From Candidatus Peribacter sp. (lineage in GTDB: Bacteria; Patescibacteriota; Gracilibacteria; Peribacterales; Peribacteraceae), in contig JABIBA010000005.1 in the NCBI GenBank assembly GCA_018652955.1, forward strand, positions 1 through 32,622: a stretch of DNA of 32,622 nucleotides, in the 5' to 3' direction. Below are positions 1 through 7,899 of this stretch, piece after piece. Under the pieces are notes generated by a model. The model was given only the letters and a program-made list of their open reading frames with translations, was not told the DNA's origin and made no database searches. Numbering within the stretch: position 1 is the first letter of the stretch; every line of letters begins with the position of its first letter. Made by a program: the position numbers and the translations under genes.

Positions 1-122
1 GACGATAGCGGTGACACTGGTACAATTGGTGATAGTAGCGGCGAAACCGGTGCAACTGATGGAGGAGACGATAGCGGTGACACTGGTACAATTGGTGATA
101 GTAGCGGCGAAACCGGTGCAAC
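1..122 (+). repeat. 66-bp tandem repeat inside the Cys-rich surface gene
   Basis: Bases 1-56 and 67-122 are identical, giving a 66-bp (22-codon) period that encodes DDSGDTGTIGDSSGETGAT. A further decayed SGET unit follows at about 124. The array may continue upstream of the window. Confidence 0.9.
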
Positions 123-2493
123 ATCAGGTGAAACTGCAGGCGATGATGGAGGAACTGATGAAGATGATGGTGGTCCCTGTTGCAAAGATCCAGACCCTTC
201 TGAAGCTGCATGTACAGCAGGTGCATGTGTTCCGTCATCGTGTGGTTGTAATACAGATTCTTGTAGCTGGATTTGCACGAGTGATTGTGGAGGATGTTCT
301 TCGGATCAAGATGACGAAGAAATGGAAGACGAAGAAGAAGAAGAGGAGGAAGAGGAAGAGGATGACGCTTCAGGCTCTTCTAGTGCAAAGAGTAGTGCTA
401 AAAGTAGTGGATGTACTGACGATAGTGATTGTGGATCTTTCGTCTATAAATGTAATGGATGTAAACAAGATACGAATACGCAAACATGTGTATTTGGTTC
501 TTGTGTAGATAACATCTCAACAGGAACTTGTCCTGATCCTGCATGCAAGAAGGAGGACAAAGAACACATGGGTTGTGTAATACTAAGTCCAGGCATATTT
601 ACTTGTGGGTCTGTGTCCGGAGAAGGAGAAGATGAATGCCAGTCTGCTTCAGACTGTTATTCAAACCTGAGGAGTAGTGCAGCAAGTATTGCCTCTGATA
701 AGAAATCTAGTGAACAGGCGACACATCTCTCTTGTGTAGGTAATTCCTGTATTACGGTCGATGGTGCTGGTGACGATGGTTGTACAGATAACACAGAGTG
801 CATAGAAGAAAATGAGCACTTAGCTTGCGTAGATAATTCTTGTATTGCGGTCGCCGGAGAAGGAGAAAACGACTGCACAGATAACACGGAGTGTATTGCA
901 GAGGACGAGCACCTAACTTGCGTAGATAAAGCGTGTACTGCGGTAGATGGAGAAGGCGACAATGACTGTACAGATAACACAGGTTGTATAGATGAAGATG
1001 AACATCTCACCTGCATTGATAAAACCTGCACAGTTGTCGATGGCGAAGGGGATAATGAGTGTGTAAATAACACAGGATGCATATCAAAAGATGAACATCT
1101 CGCATGTAAAGATCAAGCGTGTGTAGCAATTCTCTCAAAAGGAGATAATACCTGTGTGACTGATGCTGGTTGCAAGAATGCAAGTAGCTCAAGTTCTAGT
1201 AAAAGTGCAATTAGCTCTGTAGCAAGTTCCGCTTGCCCACAATGTGAGCTTCCACCAAGTAATGAATGTATCGGACTTGGAGAATGTGGATGTGGACCTT
1301 ATATTTGTCCGAGCTCATCTACGGCAACAACATCAACTGCAACAACATCTGTAGCAACAACTTCTATTGCTTCATCAAAACGTTCTGTAATTGCACTTAT
1401 TTCTTCTAGCTATTCATCCGATGCTCCATTGTGTGCAGATGAGTGTAATCCTCCTCCTCCAGATCCAAATTGTGTAGGCCTTGGACCATGCGAATGTGGG
1501 CCATATGTTTGCCCTCAAGATCTTAGTGATGATGAATTTTATGACGACGACGATGATGCTAATACTGGCAACAACAACAACGGCGGAGGCAACAATAGTG
1601 AAAACAACGGCGGCGAAAGTTTCGACCCGCAGCGTTGCGGTAACGGCACCCTCGAACCAGGTGAACAGTGTGAAACGGGATCTACGAATTACTGCACCTC
1701 TAGTAGAGTGTGCAATACATCTGATTGCACCTGCTATGCAGTTCCTCCCTTGCCAAACTGTGGAGATGGCACCCTCCAACAAGGAGAACAGTGTGAGAGC
1801 GGATCGATTAATTACTGCACCAAAGGAAGAACATGTAACACCGATCTTTGTACGTGTGTGCCGCCGACATCTCTTTGTACGAGTGACAACGATTGTGGAG
1901 AGGATGTCTGTAAAAATAGTAAATGCGTCGAACCAGTAAGAACACTTGTCGCTGCAGCACCTCTTTGTGGAAATGGAATCGTAGATAACGGGGAGCAATG
2001 TGATGACGGAAACCTTCGTAGTGGAGATGGTTGCAATAGAGCATGTCTCGAAGATTATGATGTGACTGGTACGCAGGTAGCTGCTGATACGTCTAGTGCT
2101 TTGCAACAAGCTTTAGCGATTCCTATAGGTGTACAAAAAGCATTACCAACTCCTTCATCTGTTCTTGCAGATACACAGTTTGCGTCGAATACTGCTCAAA
2201 TTTCCAATGTTGTTGGGGGTCAATTTACAAATTATGCACCGGGCGTGTCACAAGTACAAAATCAATACACCAATAGGGCACAAGTTCTTGGAGGTATGTA
2301 TCAACAACAGCAGCAATTCGGTTTCCCTCAGTATCCAAACTTCCAGCAACTTCCATACCAATTACCACTTGCACAGTTGCAACCTCTTGCTACGCGAAGA
2401 GCACCGATAGGAGACACGGGACCAGCTGCAGTAGCAGTAATAGGCGCGGGTGCAGCTGCGGGACTTAGTTGGATACGAAGAAAGAGGAAGTAG
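1..2493 (+). CDS. Large cysteine-rich, repeat-rich surface protein, 5' end outside window
   Basis: The frame is open from base 1, so the gene enters from outside; 830 residues are visible. In order they show a Gly/Asp/Thr segment with a perfect 66-bp tandem repeat (1-122), Cys clusters, an acidic Glu run (about 322-366), Ser/Lys/Ala linkers, about five 31-residue (93-bp) Cys repeats built on CTDNTxC...EHLxC...C (about 778-1160), two units of the type C..C.PP..C.GLG.C.CGPY.CP (about 1233-1310 and 1435-1515), two CGxGTLxxGEQCxxG units and one CGNGIVDNGEQCDDGN unit. The last matches the Myxococcus-type Cys-rich repeat (DUF4215/TIGR02232-like). A Gln/Pro-rich stretch follows. The C-terminus has IGDTGP, a short Ala/Gly hydrophobic segment and RRKRK, like a degenerate sortase-type or C-terminal membrane anchor. 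It is probably a disulfide-rich extracellular stalk or adhesin. Its stop codon abuts the stop of the convergent SLH-CAP gene. The precise function is unknown. Confidence 0.85.
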   Translation, partial: DDSGDTGTIGDSSGETGATDGGDDSGDTGTIGDSSGETGATSGETAGDDGGTDEDDGGPCCKDPDPSEAACTAGACVPSSCGCNTDSCSWICTSDCGGCSSDQDDEEMEDEEEEEEEEEEDDASGSSSAKSSAKSSGCTDDSDCGSFVYKCNGCKQDTNTQTCVFGSCVDNISTGTCPDPACKKEDKEHMGCVILSPGIFTCGSVSGEGEDECQSASDCYSNLRSSAASIASDKKSSEQATHLSCVGNSCITVDGAGDDGCTDNTECIEENEHLACVDNSCIAVAGEGENDCTDNTECIAEDEHLTCVDKACTAVDGEGDNDCTDNTGCIDEDEHLTCIDKTCTVVDGEGDNECVNNTGCISKDEHLACKDQACVAILSKGDNTCVTDAGCKNASSSSSSKSAISSVASSACPQCELPPSNECIGLGECGCGPYICPSSSTATTSTATTSVATTSIASSKRSVIALISSSYSSDAPLCADECNPPPPDPNCVGLGPCECGPYVCPQDLSDDEFYDDDDDANTGNNNNGGGNNSENNGGESFDPQRCGNGTLEPGEQCETGSTNYCTSSRVCNTSDCTCYAVPPLPNCGDGTLQQGEQCESGSINYCTKGRTCNTDLCTCVPPTSLCTSDNDCGEDVCKNSKCVEPVRTLVAAAPLCGNGIVDNGEQCDDGNLRSGDGCNRACLEDYDVTGTQVAADTSSALQQALAIPIGVQKALPTPSSVLADTQFASNTAQISNVVGGQFTNYAPGVSQVQNQYTNRAQVLGGMYQQQQQFGFPQYPNFQQLPYQLPLAQLQPLATRRAPIGDTGPAAVAVIGAGAAAGLSWIRRKRK
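778..1160 (+). repeat. 93-bp Cys-rich coding repeats
   Basis: About four full units and one degenerate unit of 31 residues, each with four Cys in a fixed pattern (CTDNTxC, then EHLxC, then a final C before the next GEGxN). Units differ by many substitutions, so the array is older than the perfect repeat at the window start. Confidence 0.8.
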
Positions 2494-3717
2494 TTAATTG
2501 AACTTGAGCCTTCCAAAGTTTTGAACCCACTCATCTTCAAACAGTCCAATACCAATTTCTTCGAACTCCGGTCGCAAAATATTTCGCCGGTGATTGGGGC
2601 TGTTCATCCAGTCTTCCATTACCTGCTTTACCGAAAGTTGTCCCTTAGCTAAGTTTTCTCCAAGTGAGAAGATTGGCTCACAGCTGCATTCTTGTAGACC
2701 TGTGAGGATAAAGTCGGGTCCTTGGTCTTCCACAGTAGATTCACCACCAAGGTCAAACTGTTGCGCACAGCTACAGGAATTTGGATTGATATCTAAGTAT
2801 CCACCTCCACGAATACGGTCAACGTAACTTAAGCCTTCTGGTGTGTAGTGACTAAAGTATCCGCGTTCTGCCATATCTTTTGCATGACGTTGTGCAGAAA
2901 CTTCAAGGTAGTAGTTACTTCTAATAGGAGTCAGTTTAAATTTCGCGCGCTCTTCGTTTACTGCATGGATCAAGTCGTTGCGTGTTTGCTCGGCGAGACT
3001 TCCTCGAGAACGAATGAGTCCAAGCACTGCAGACTTTACGGTTTTTGGTGTAGCGATATCGGTATAACTTTTTGCAAGTTTTGATGTCGTAGTAGCAACA
3101 GAGATCGTCACGTTTTCGAAGAACGAAGAACGTGAATCTTTCGGTGCGCTGTAGTGCTCCTCTTTTACAGGGAACATATCTGGCTCTGGCTGAAGAGATG
3201 GCTCTGCAGTAAGTAGTGTGTAAATCGCCATTGCCGCTTCTTTGTGCGTAATCTTAAGCTCTGGTTGAAAGAGATTAGGATTTTGTTTATTTCCAATAAG
3301 TTTATATCGCCAAGAAAGTCCCACATATGGACTGTAATTTGCGCCGACAGGAATATCTGTATATTGATAGGGGATGTTTGTCGTCAGATCGAACACCTTT
3401 GTCGTCATCATCAAAAACTCAGCGCGCGTTACAGATTTATGTGGATACGCAAAACTTGTAGAAGGGTCTGGGGTGAGCAATCCTAGTTTTATAGCTTTGA
3501 TCATATAGGGGGCATACCACTGACCATCGATCATGTCGGGGTAGTCTCCGAAGGTCTGCACATCTTTTTCTACAGTGATACCAGCGTTCTTCATAAGTAT
3601 CATTGCGGCCTCTGCCCTACGCACATAGGTGATAGGTTCTTGCGCTGCTCCAACGTTTATTAGAAGGGGAGCGAATGTAAGCAGGCCGATAAATACTGAA
3701 GATATAAATTTACGCAT
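2494..3717 (-). CDS. Secreted SLH-domain / CAP (SCP-like) protein
   Basis: 407 residues. A Sec signal peptide (about 1-25, cleavage after VGAA) is followed by two or three S-layer homology repeats (about 58-110 with the VTRAEF motif, about 118-169), a linker, and a C-terminal CAP/SCP domain (about 245-400). The CAP core shows VNEERAKFKLTPI, a His in GYFSHYTPEG, SLGENLAKG and DWMNSPNHRRNIL. SLH domains usually bind cell-wall polymer, so this should be a wall-attached exported protein; bacterial CAP domains have no settled activity. An insertion (about 312-347) contains two C-x-C pairs, echoing the Cys-rich neighbour. It converges on that neighbour with zero bases between stop codons. The start is the first ATG, supported by a TAGAAT element 10 nt upstream. 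Confidence 0.88.
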   Translation of the reverse strand: MRKFISSVFIGLLTFAPLLINVGAAQEPITYVRRAEAAMILMKNAGITVEKDVQTFGDYPDMIDGQWYAPYMIKAIKLGLLTPDPSTSFAYPHKSVTRAEFLMMTTKVFDLTTNIPYQYTDIPVGANYSPYVGLSWRYKLIGNKQNPNLFQPELKITHKEAAMAIYTLLTAEPSLQPEPDMFPVKEEHYSAPKDSRSSFFENVTISVATTTSKLAKSYTDIATPKTVKSAVLGLIRSRGSLAEQTRNDLIHAVNEERAKFKLTPIRSNYYLEVSAQRHAKDMAERGYFSHYTPEGLSYVDRIRGGGYLDINPNSCSCAQQFDLGGESTVEDQGPDFILTGLQECSCEPIFSLGENLAKGQLSVKQVMEDWMNSPNHRRNILRPEFEEIGIGLFEDEWVQNFGRLKFN

Positions 3718-3727
3718 GAATCATACT

Positions 3728-3733
3728 ATTCTA
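3728..3733 (-). promoter_or_regulatory. -10 element for the SLH-CAP gene
   Basis: Read on the minus strand it is TAGAAT, ending 10 nt before the ATG. The predicted transcript start lies within about 3 nt of the start codon. The -35 is poor. Confidence 0.5.
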
Positions 3734-3806
3734 CCATAAATTTTGCATTTTTAACAGATAGAGAACGCAAGAATGCTCTGTGGCCTAAAAACGCATAAGA
3801 AATGCC

Positions 3807-3835
3807 TTTACGAGATCAAATCCACACAGTACCAT
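3807..3835 (+). promoter_or_regulatory. Promoter of the rplO-secY operon
   Basis: TTTACG, a 17-nt spacer, then TACCAT, ending 9 nt before the rplO ATG at 3845. This implies a leaderless or nearly leaderless mRNA. It fits rplO being the first gene of the transcript. Confidence 0.5.
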
Positions 3836-3844
3836 ATCGCGGCT

Positions 3845-4285
3845 ATGTTGCATTCTTTGAAAGCAGCACCGGGTTCACGCAAGTCCTCAAAAAGGGCAGG
3901 GCGTGGTAACAGCGCAGGTCGTGGAACCACGGCTGGTCGTGGTACAAAAGGACAGGGCTCACGCTCTGGTAGCAGTCGTAACCGTATTTTTGAAGGTGGT
4001 CAGACACCTCTGTTGCAGCGTCAGCCAAAGCTCGGTGGATTTAAAAATCCTAACCGTATTGAGTACGAGGTAGTAAACCTTGGTTCTTTGGAAGAGGTTC
4101 TTGCAGCAGGAAAGTACGATGTTGCTTCTTTAAAAGAGAACAAACTCGTATCTACTGGTAAGCGCGTTAAGCTACTTGGAAGAGGCGAGGTGAAAAAGAA
4201 ATTTGATATCACCGTCCACGCCGCTAGTAAAACTGCAGTACAGGCTATCGAAAAAGCAGGTGGCAAGGTGACAGTGACGACATAA
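3845..4285 (+). CDS. rplO: 50S ribosomal protein L15
   Basis: 146 residues. The Gly/Arg-rich N-terminus (RAGRGNSAGRGTTAGRGTKG, then FEGGQTPLLQRQPKLGGF) is diagnostic of L15, a late-assembling 23S rRNA-binding protein of the large subunit. The ATG at 3845 (MLHSLKAAPGSRK) is chosen because it matches the family N-terminus; an in-frame ATG 72 nt upstream would add 24 atypical residues. The gene is followed by secY after 20 nt, the usual order. Unusually, rpsE/rpmD do not precede it; a divergent SLH-CAP gene does. Confidence 0.95.
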   Translation: MLHSLKAAPGSRKSSKRAGRGNSAGRGTTAGRGTKGQGSRSGSSRNRIFEGGQTPLLQRQPKLGGFKNPNRIEYEVVNLGSLEEVLAAGKYDVASLKENKLVSTGKRVKLLGRGEVKKKFDITVHAASKTAVQAIEKAGGKVTVTT

Positions 4286-4305
4286 TTCTGTCATACTCCA
4301 CTTAA

Positions 4306-5589
4306 ATGTTTACGTACCTACGACAGCTCTGGCACTCAGAAGAACTCCGCAAGAGAATTATTATGACTATTGGTCTTTTGCTTATATATCGCATTGTTGC
4401 GCACATTGCCGTTCCTGGAACAGATCCGTTTGCTCTTAGCTCATTTCTCGATCAGAGAAGTGGAGGTGGAATAGTTGGCGTATTTGCAGCACTTACGGGT
4501 GGTGCGATTGATAACTTCTCTATCGTGCTTCTTGGACTTTCTCCATACATTAATGCATCTATTATTATGCAGCTCTGTACGGTGATCTTTCCTAAGCTTG
4601 AAGCTCTCAGCAAAGAAGGACAGCAAGGACAGCAAGTTATCAACAAGTACACACGTTGGCTCACTGTTCCTCTCGCATTCATTCAGAGTTACGGATTCCT
4701 CATCTTGCTTGGGCAAGGTGGTGTACAGCTCGTAGACCTTACATTCCCTGGAGTACTTCTTCCTATGCTCTATGTAACAACAGGTGCACTGTTCCTTATG
4801 TGGCTTGGAGAACTTATTACAGAGAAGGGAATTGGAAACGGTATCTCTCTGATTATCTTCATTGGAATCGTATCTGGAATGCCAACAACGCTTTCTACTA
4901 TGTTCCTTGCAGGACAAGGTAAGCAGGCTGCATTCTTCCTCTTTGCCATTGTTTCTCTCGCTATGCTTGTTGCGGTAGTTCTGTTTACAGATGCTCACCG
5001 TCTCATTCCTATAACCTATGCAAACCAAGGAGCTGGACGCGGAGTGCAGGGGAATATCCCTATTCGATTGAACCAAGCAGGAATGATCCCGATTATCTTC
5101 GCGATCTCTCTTATTACACTTCCTGCAATTATCGCTCAATTCCTAAGTACAGCGACTCGTCCTGTCCTTCAGGCTGTTGCTAACTTCATTAACATTAACA
5201 TCAATCCCAACAACCCCAGTATATTGTATATAGCCATATACTTCCTTCTGGTGGTCGGGTTTACATATTTCTTCGTATCGGTAACATTCAAGCCTGACGA
5301 GGTAGCAGAGAACATTCAGAAGCGTGGTGGATTCGTCCCAGGTGTGCGCCCAGGAAAGCAGACAGCAGAACTCCTAGCAAAGGTCTCTAGCCGTATGAAC
5401 CTCTGGGGTGGAAGCTTCCTTGGACTTGTTGCTATCGTTCCACTCGTATTTACCAAGTATTCAACACTCAGCTCCCAAGACCTTATTATCTCCGGTTCAG
5501 GACTGATTATTGTTGTAGGTGTGGTGATGGAGCTTATCCGTCAGATTAACGCTCAACTCCTCGCGCACGATTACGAGAAGCTTGTCTAA
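4306..5589 (+). CDS. secY: Protein translocase subunit SecY
   Basis: 427 residues with the ten-helix pattern of the SecYEG channel core. Recognisable pieces are the N-terminal LRKRIIMTIGLLLIYRIVAHI, the plug region after TM1, the GNGISLIIFIGI segment, NQAGMIPIIFAISLITLPA, and the C-terminal VVMELIRQINAQLLAHDYEKL. Length is normal for the family. It is the membrane channel for Sec-dependent export, which the SLH-CAP, DUF192 and other exported proteins here would need. No Shine-Dalgarno is visible; a CATACT hexamer lies 8 nt upstream of the ATG, so an internal leaderless start is possible. Confidence 0.97.
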   Translation: MFTYLRQLWHSEELRKRIIMTIGLLLIYRIVAHIAVPGTDPFALSSFLDQRSGGGIVGVFAALTGGAIDNFSIVLLGLSPYINASIIMQLCTVIFPKLEALSKEGQQGQQVINKYTRWLTVPLAFIQSYGFLILLGQGGVQLVDLTFPGVLLPMLYVTTGALFLMWLGELITEKGIGNGISLIIFIGIVSGMPTTLSTMFLAGQGKQAAFFLFAIVSLAMLVAVVLFTDAHRLIPITYANQGAGRGVQGNIPIRLNQAGMIPIIFAISLITLPAIIAQFLSTATRPVLQAVANFINININPNNPSILYIAIYFLLVVGFTYFFVSVTFKPDEVAENIQKRGGFVPGVRPGKQTAELLAKVSSRMNLWGGSFLGLVAIVPLVFTKYSTLSSQDLIISGSGLIIVVGVVMELIRQINAQLLAHDYEKLV

Positions 5590-5610
5590 TCTTTGTAAAC
5601 AACATATATT
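5582..5610 (+). promoter_or_regulatory. Internal promoter upstream of the 158-aa gene
   Basis: TTGTCT (5582-5587), 17-nt spacer, TATATT (5605-5610), then 6 nt to the ATG at 5617. This is well formed and implies a leaderless transcript. It overlaps the end of secY. Confidence 0.6.
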
Positions 5611-5616
5611 GATTCC

Positions 5617-6093
5617 ATGACTGAACAAACAGAGACGCCACCAGTAGAAACAGCAGAACAAGAAGTGCAGGATCGTATCCCATTTGCAGATGTTCAACAG
5701 AGAGGAGATGCACATTGGAAAGTTTCTCATTCAGCATGGAAAGAAATTGGAGAAGCATTTGATATTAAGGATGGTCTTAGGACATTAAAACAAAATTTAA
5801 TGCGTATACGTTCTACTATTGGACATCTCGTTCTCACAGATGAGCAACCTGGTGAAGAGCTTATCGAAGGCGGCAAAGCCAACATGGTTTCTGTAGCAGA
5901 GCAAGAAGCACAGCTAAAAGAAGCATGGTACCAGGTTCGTGAGAAGATTCTCAAAACGCTTGGTGAGACCATTGGGTTCCAGGAGATGCTGAATGCCGAC
6001 CAAAAGGATATAGAAACATTCCTTGATGATTCTATTGCTGAGTGTGATGTACAGATGAGCGTTGGTAGATTACTTAGTCCCAAGAAACCCTAA
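5617..6093 (+). CDS. Unknown soluble protein inserted between secY and adk
   Basis: 158 residues with no family I recognise and no signal peptide or membrane segment. It begins with a disordered acidic Thr/Glu/Pro stretch (1-20), then a mostly helical charged body with KVSHSAWKEIGEAFDI, LKQNLMRIRSTIGHL and EAQLKEAWYQVREKIL, a Glu/Asp-rich C-terminal helix and the end SPKKP. secY and adk are normally adjacent, so this is an added gene in a conserved operon. It has its own promoter-like sequence and lies 7 nt before adk, so it may be co-expressed with the translation genes downstream. Function unknown. Confidence 0.8.
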   Translation: MTEQTETPPVETAEQEVQDRIPFADVQQRGDAHWKVSHSAWKEIGEAFDIKDGLRTLKQNLMRIRSTIGHLVLTDEQPGEELIEGGKANMVSVAEQEAQLKEAWYQVREKILKTLGETIGFQEMLNADQKDIETFLDDSIAECDVQMSVGRLLSPKKP

Positions 6094-6100
6094 CTAGTAT

Positions 6101-6670
6101 ATGGACTTAGTTTTCTTCGGTATTCAAGGCAGTGGTAAAGGAACGCAAGCAAAGACGCTTGCGGCAGAATTGAAGTACTACATTTTTGAAGCGGGCGGAG
6201 AGCTGCGTAAGATCAAAGCTTCAGGGACTGACCTCGGAGAGCTTGTAAAAAAATATATCGATAACGGAGAACTCGTTCCGTTTGAGATTATTATGGAAGT
6301 GGTAAACGAGGCAGTCGCTGCTGTTCCAGACGATCAGAAGATTTTATTCGATGGAATCCCACGCGATGAAGACCAGATGAATGCCTTCGACAAGATCCTT
6401 TCAGATGCAGGACGTCAGATTCGCTGTGTGCACATCTTGCTGGATAAAGACGAGGCAGTAGAGCGCATCAAAGGCCGTGCAGAAATAGAAGGCCGTGCAG
6501 ATGACGCCGACCAAGAAAAAGTATTACGCCGAATGGATCTGTTTTCCGAAAAGACTATGCCCGTGATTGCAGAGTACGAATCGGCAGGAAAGGTAATAGA
6601 GATAGACGGGAAAGGATCAGTAGAAGAGATATACGCACGAATTAAAGACGGAATTGCAGATCTTAACTAG
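6101..6670 (+). CDS. adk: Adenylate kinase
   Basis: 189 residues. The P-loop is FGIQGSGKGTQ, the AMP-binding segment GGELRKI and VPFEIIMEVV, the core motif LFDGIPRDEDQMNAF, and the LID/core end RADDADQEKVLRRMDLF. It catalyses ATP + AMP to 2 ADP. The LID is the short, zinc-free type, so the protein is near the minimum length for the family. Note GIPR where GFPR is usual, and EAGGELR where xxTGDLxR is usual, so the Thr that contacts AMP is replaced by Gly. Position between secY and map is the classic spc-operon order. Confidence 0.92.
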   Translation: MDLVFFGIQGSGKGTQAKTLAAELKYYIFEAGGELRKIKASGTDLGELVKKYIDNGELVPFEIIMEVVNEAVAAVPDDQKILFDGIPRDEDQMNAFDKILSDAGRQIRCVHILLDKDEAVERIKGRAEIEGRADDADQEKVLRRMDLFSEKTMPVIAEYESAGKVIEIDGKGSVEEIYARIKDGIADLN

Positions 6671-6679
6671 ATCATGCGC

Positions 6680-6685
6680 TAGAAT
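6680..6685 (+). promoter_or_regulatory. -10 element for map
   Basis: TAGAAT ends 6 nt before the map ATG at 6692, in the 21-nt gap after adk. There is no good -35 at standard spacing (TTGCAG lies 20 nt away). It would yield a leaderless mRNA. Confidence 0.4.
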
Positions 6686-6691
6686 CTACAT

Positions 6692-7441
6692 ATGTCTGAG
6701 TTTCAAATCTTCTCACCTAAAGAAATGGATTCCCTTCGCAGAGCGGGGAAGATTTTGGGTGAAACACTAGAACTCATGGGAAGATTGGTCGCACCGGGCA
6801 TCACCACAAAAGAATTAGACCGTGCAGCTGAGGAGTTTATCAGAAGTCACGAAGGGGCAACGCCTGCGTTCATGGGATATCACGGCTACCCAGCAACGCT
6901 CTGTACATCGGTAAACGAACAGTGTGTGCATGGACTCCCTGGAGACTATGTTCTTAAAGAAGGAGATGTTGTCTCCACAGACTGTGGAGTGCTGGTTAAT
7001 GATTTGTATACTGATGCCTGCCGAACATTTGGCGTAGGAAAGATCAGCAAAGAAGCTCAGGGACTCCTCGCAGTATCCAGCCAAGCACTCGAGGATGCTG
7101 TTGCGATGATCAAAGCAGGAGTGAAGGTAGGGGATATCTCCTCTACGGTTCAGGCAACAGTAGAAGGAGCAGGCTTAACGATTGTTTCTGCTCTTACAGG
7201 CCATGGACTCGGAAAGACGCTCCATCAGTTCCCAGATGTGCCAAATTACGGCGAAAAGGGCCATGGACCAAAATTACCAGCACATACACTTATTGCTGTA
7301 GAGCCGATTGTTTGTACCGGAAAAGACGGTATTAAAGAGGCTGATGACAACTGGACGATTAATACAAAGGACGGATCGCTGTCTGCCCATTTCGAACACA
7401 CACTTCTCATTTTGGAGGACGGAGTTGAGGTTATCGCCTAA
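6692..7441 (+). CDS. map: Methionine aminopeptidase, type I
   Basis: 249 residues, normal for MetAP-I. It removes the N-terminal Met from nascent proteins. All five metal ligands are visible in order: Asp in VVSTDCGV, Asp in YTDACRTF, His in LTGHGLGKTLHQ, Glu in AVEPIVC and Glu in HFEHTLLI. The substrate His is in CVHGLPGDYV. The fold (pita-bread) begins with FSPKEMDSLRRAGKI. Gene order adk-map-infA is the common one. It is followed by a 145-nt leader-like gap before the inferred infA start. Confidence 0.95.
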   Translation: MSEFQIFSPKEMDSLRRAGKILGETLELMGRLVAPGITTKELDRAAEEFIRSHEGATPAFMGYHGYPATLCTSVNEQCVHGLPGDYVLKEGDVVSTDCGVLVNDLYTDACRTFGVGKISKEAQGLLAVSSQALEDAVAMIKAGVKVGDISSTVQATVEGAGLTIVSALTGHGLGKTLHQFPDVPNYGEKGHGPKLPAHTLIAVEPIVCTGKDGIKEADDNWTINTKDGSLSAHFEHTLLILEDGVEVIA

Positions 7442-7586
7442 TTAGAGCCAAATTAGTATTGTAATGACAATATTTCTTGTCTTTGACAAGTACTTTTCAA
7501 AGAAAGTGAAGATTTTTCCCCCTTGCCGCTTGTGTAAGCAGATTCTGCACTGTAGGCTCTTTCGGCTTGTATCCCCGAACAATTTT
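7442..7586 (+). other. Intergenic leader before infA
   Basis: The only long gap in the r-protein block. It contains two small inverted repeats (ATTGT-AATG-ACAAT, about 7458-7471; CTTGTC-TTT-GACAAG, about 7476-7490), a TTGACA hexamer (7483-7488) without a clear -10 at standard distance, and TTGTAT at 7567-7572. An in-frame ATG at 7464 could extend IF-1 by 41 residues including a C-x2-C-x6-C pattern, but the extension looks non-coding. Confidence 0.4.
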
Positions 7587-7871
7587 GTGGCCAAAGATGT
7601 AATTGAACTTGTCGGCGTTGTAGAGGAATCGTTCCCAAACACCACCTTCAACGTCAAAATCTTAAGTCCACAAGCAAAGGATCACTCGATCCTCTGTACG
7701 CTCGCCGGAAGAATGCGTGTACATCGTGTACGTATCCTCCCAGGTGACCGGGTGAAGGTAGAAATGACTCCTTATGATCTAGAAAAGGGTCGAATCTGCT
7801 ACCGCTACAGGTCTGATCAACAGATCGACTTAGAAACGGGAGAGGCCCTTAGGCCTCCTACACAAGCGTAA
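7587..7871 (+). CDS. infA: Translation initiation factor IF-1
   Basis: 94 residues from a GTG start. The start is chosen because [11 protein letters not shown] aligns with the family N-terminus (MAKEDVIEVEG). The OB-fold core follows: [22 protein letters not shown], then [15 protein letters not shown]. It binds the A site of the 30S subunit during initiation. Two deviations are visible: an extra few residues in the loop before LAGRMR (SPQAKDHSI), and a C-terminal tail of about 18 residues after the usual end. An in-frame ATG at 7464 is an alternative start. The context (map upstream, rpmJ downstream) is canonical. Confidence 0.88.
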   Translation: MAKDVIELVGVVEESFPNTTFNVKILSPQAKDHSILCTLAGRMRVHRVRILPGDRVKVEMTPYDLEKGRICYRYRSDQQIDLETGEALRPPTQA

Positions 7872-7899
7872 GTATTATCTCTTTATACCCCTCCTTACG

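Noticed and set aside
11-508. Plus-strand frame of 165 codons overlapping the start of the window
   Set aside because: It is an alternative frame of the repetitive and acidic coding region and translates to low-complexity Val/Lys/Arg sequence.
1414-2109. Long minus-strand open frame of 231 codons opposite the Cys-rich gene
   Set aside because: It is the antisense of a repeat-rich coding region, with composition explained by the plus-strand codons, no protein-like domain and no promoter.
4441-5139. Long minus-strand open frame of 232 codons within secY
   Set aside because: secY on the plus strand is certain; the antisense product is a charged, Asn/Cys/Arg-rich chain without family features.
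7464-7586. 41-residue N-terminal extension of IF-1 from ATG 7464, with a C-x2-C-x6-C pattern
   Set aside because: The family N-terminus aligns exactly at GTG 7587, and the extension is not known for IF-1; kept only as an alternative.
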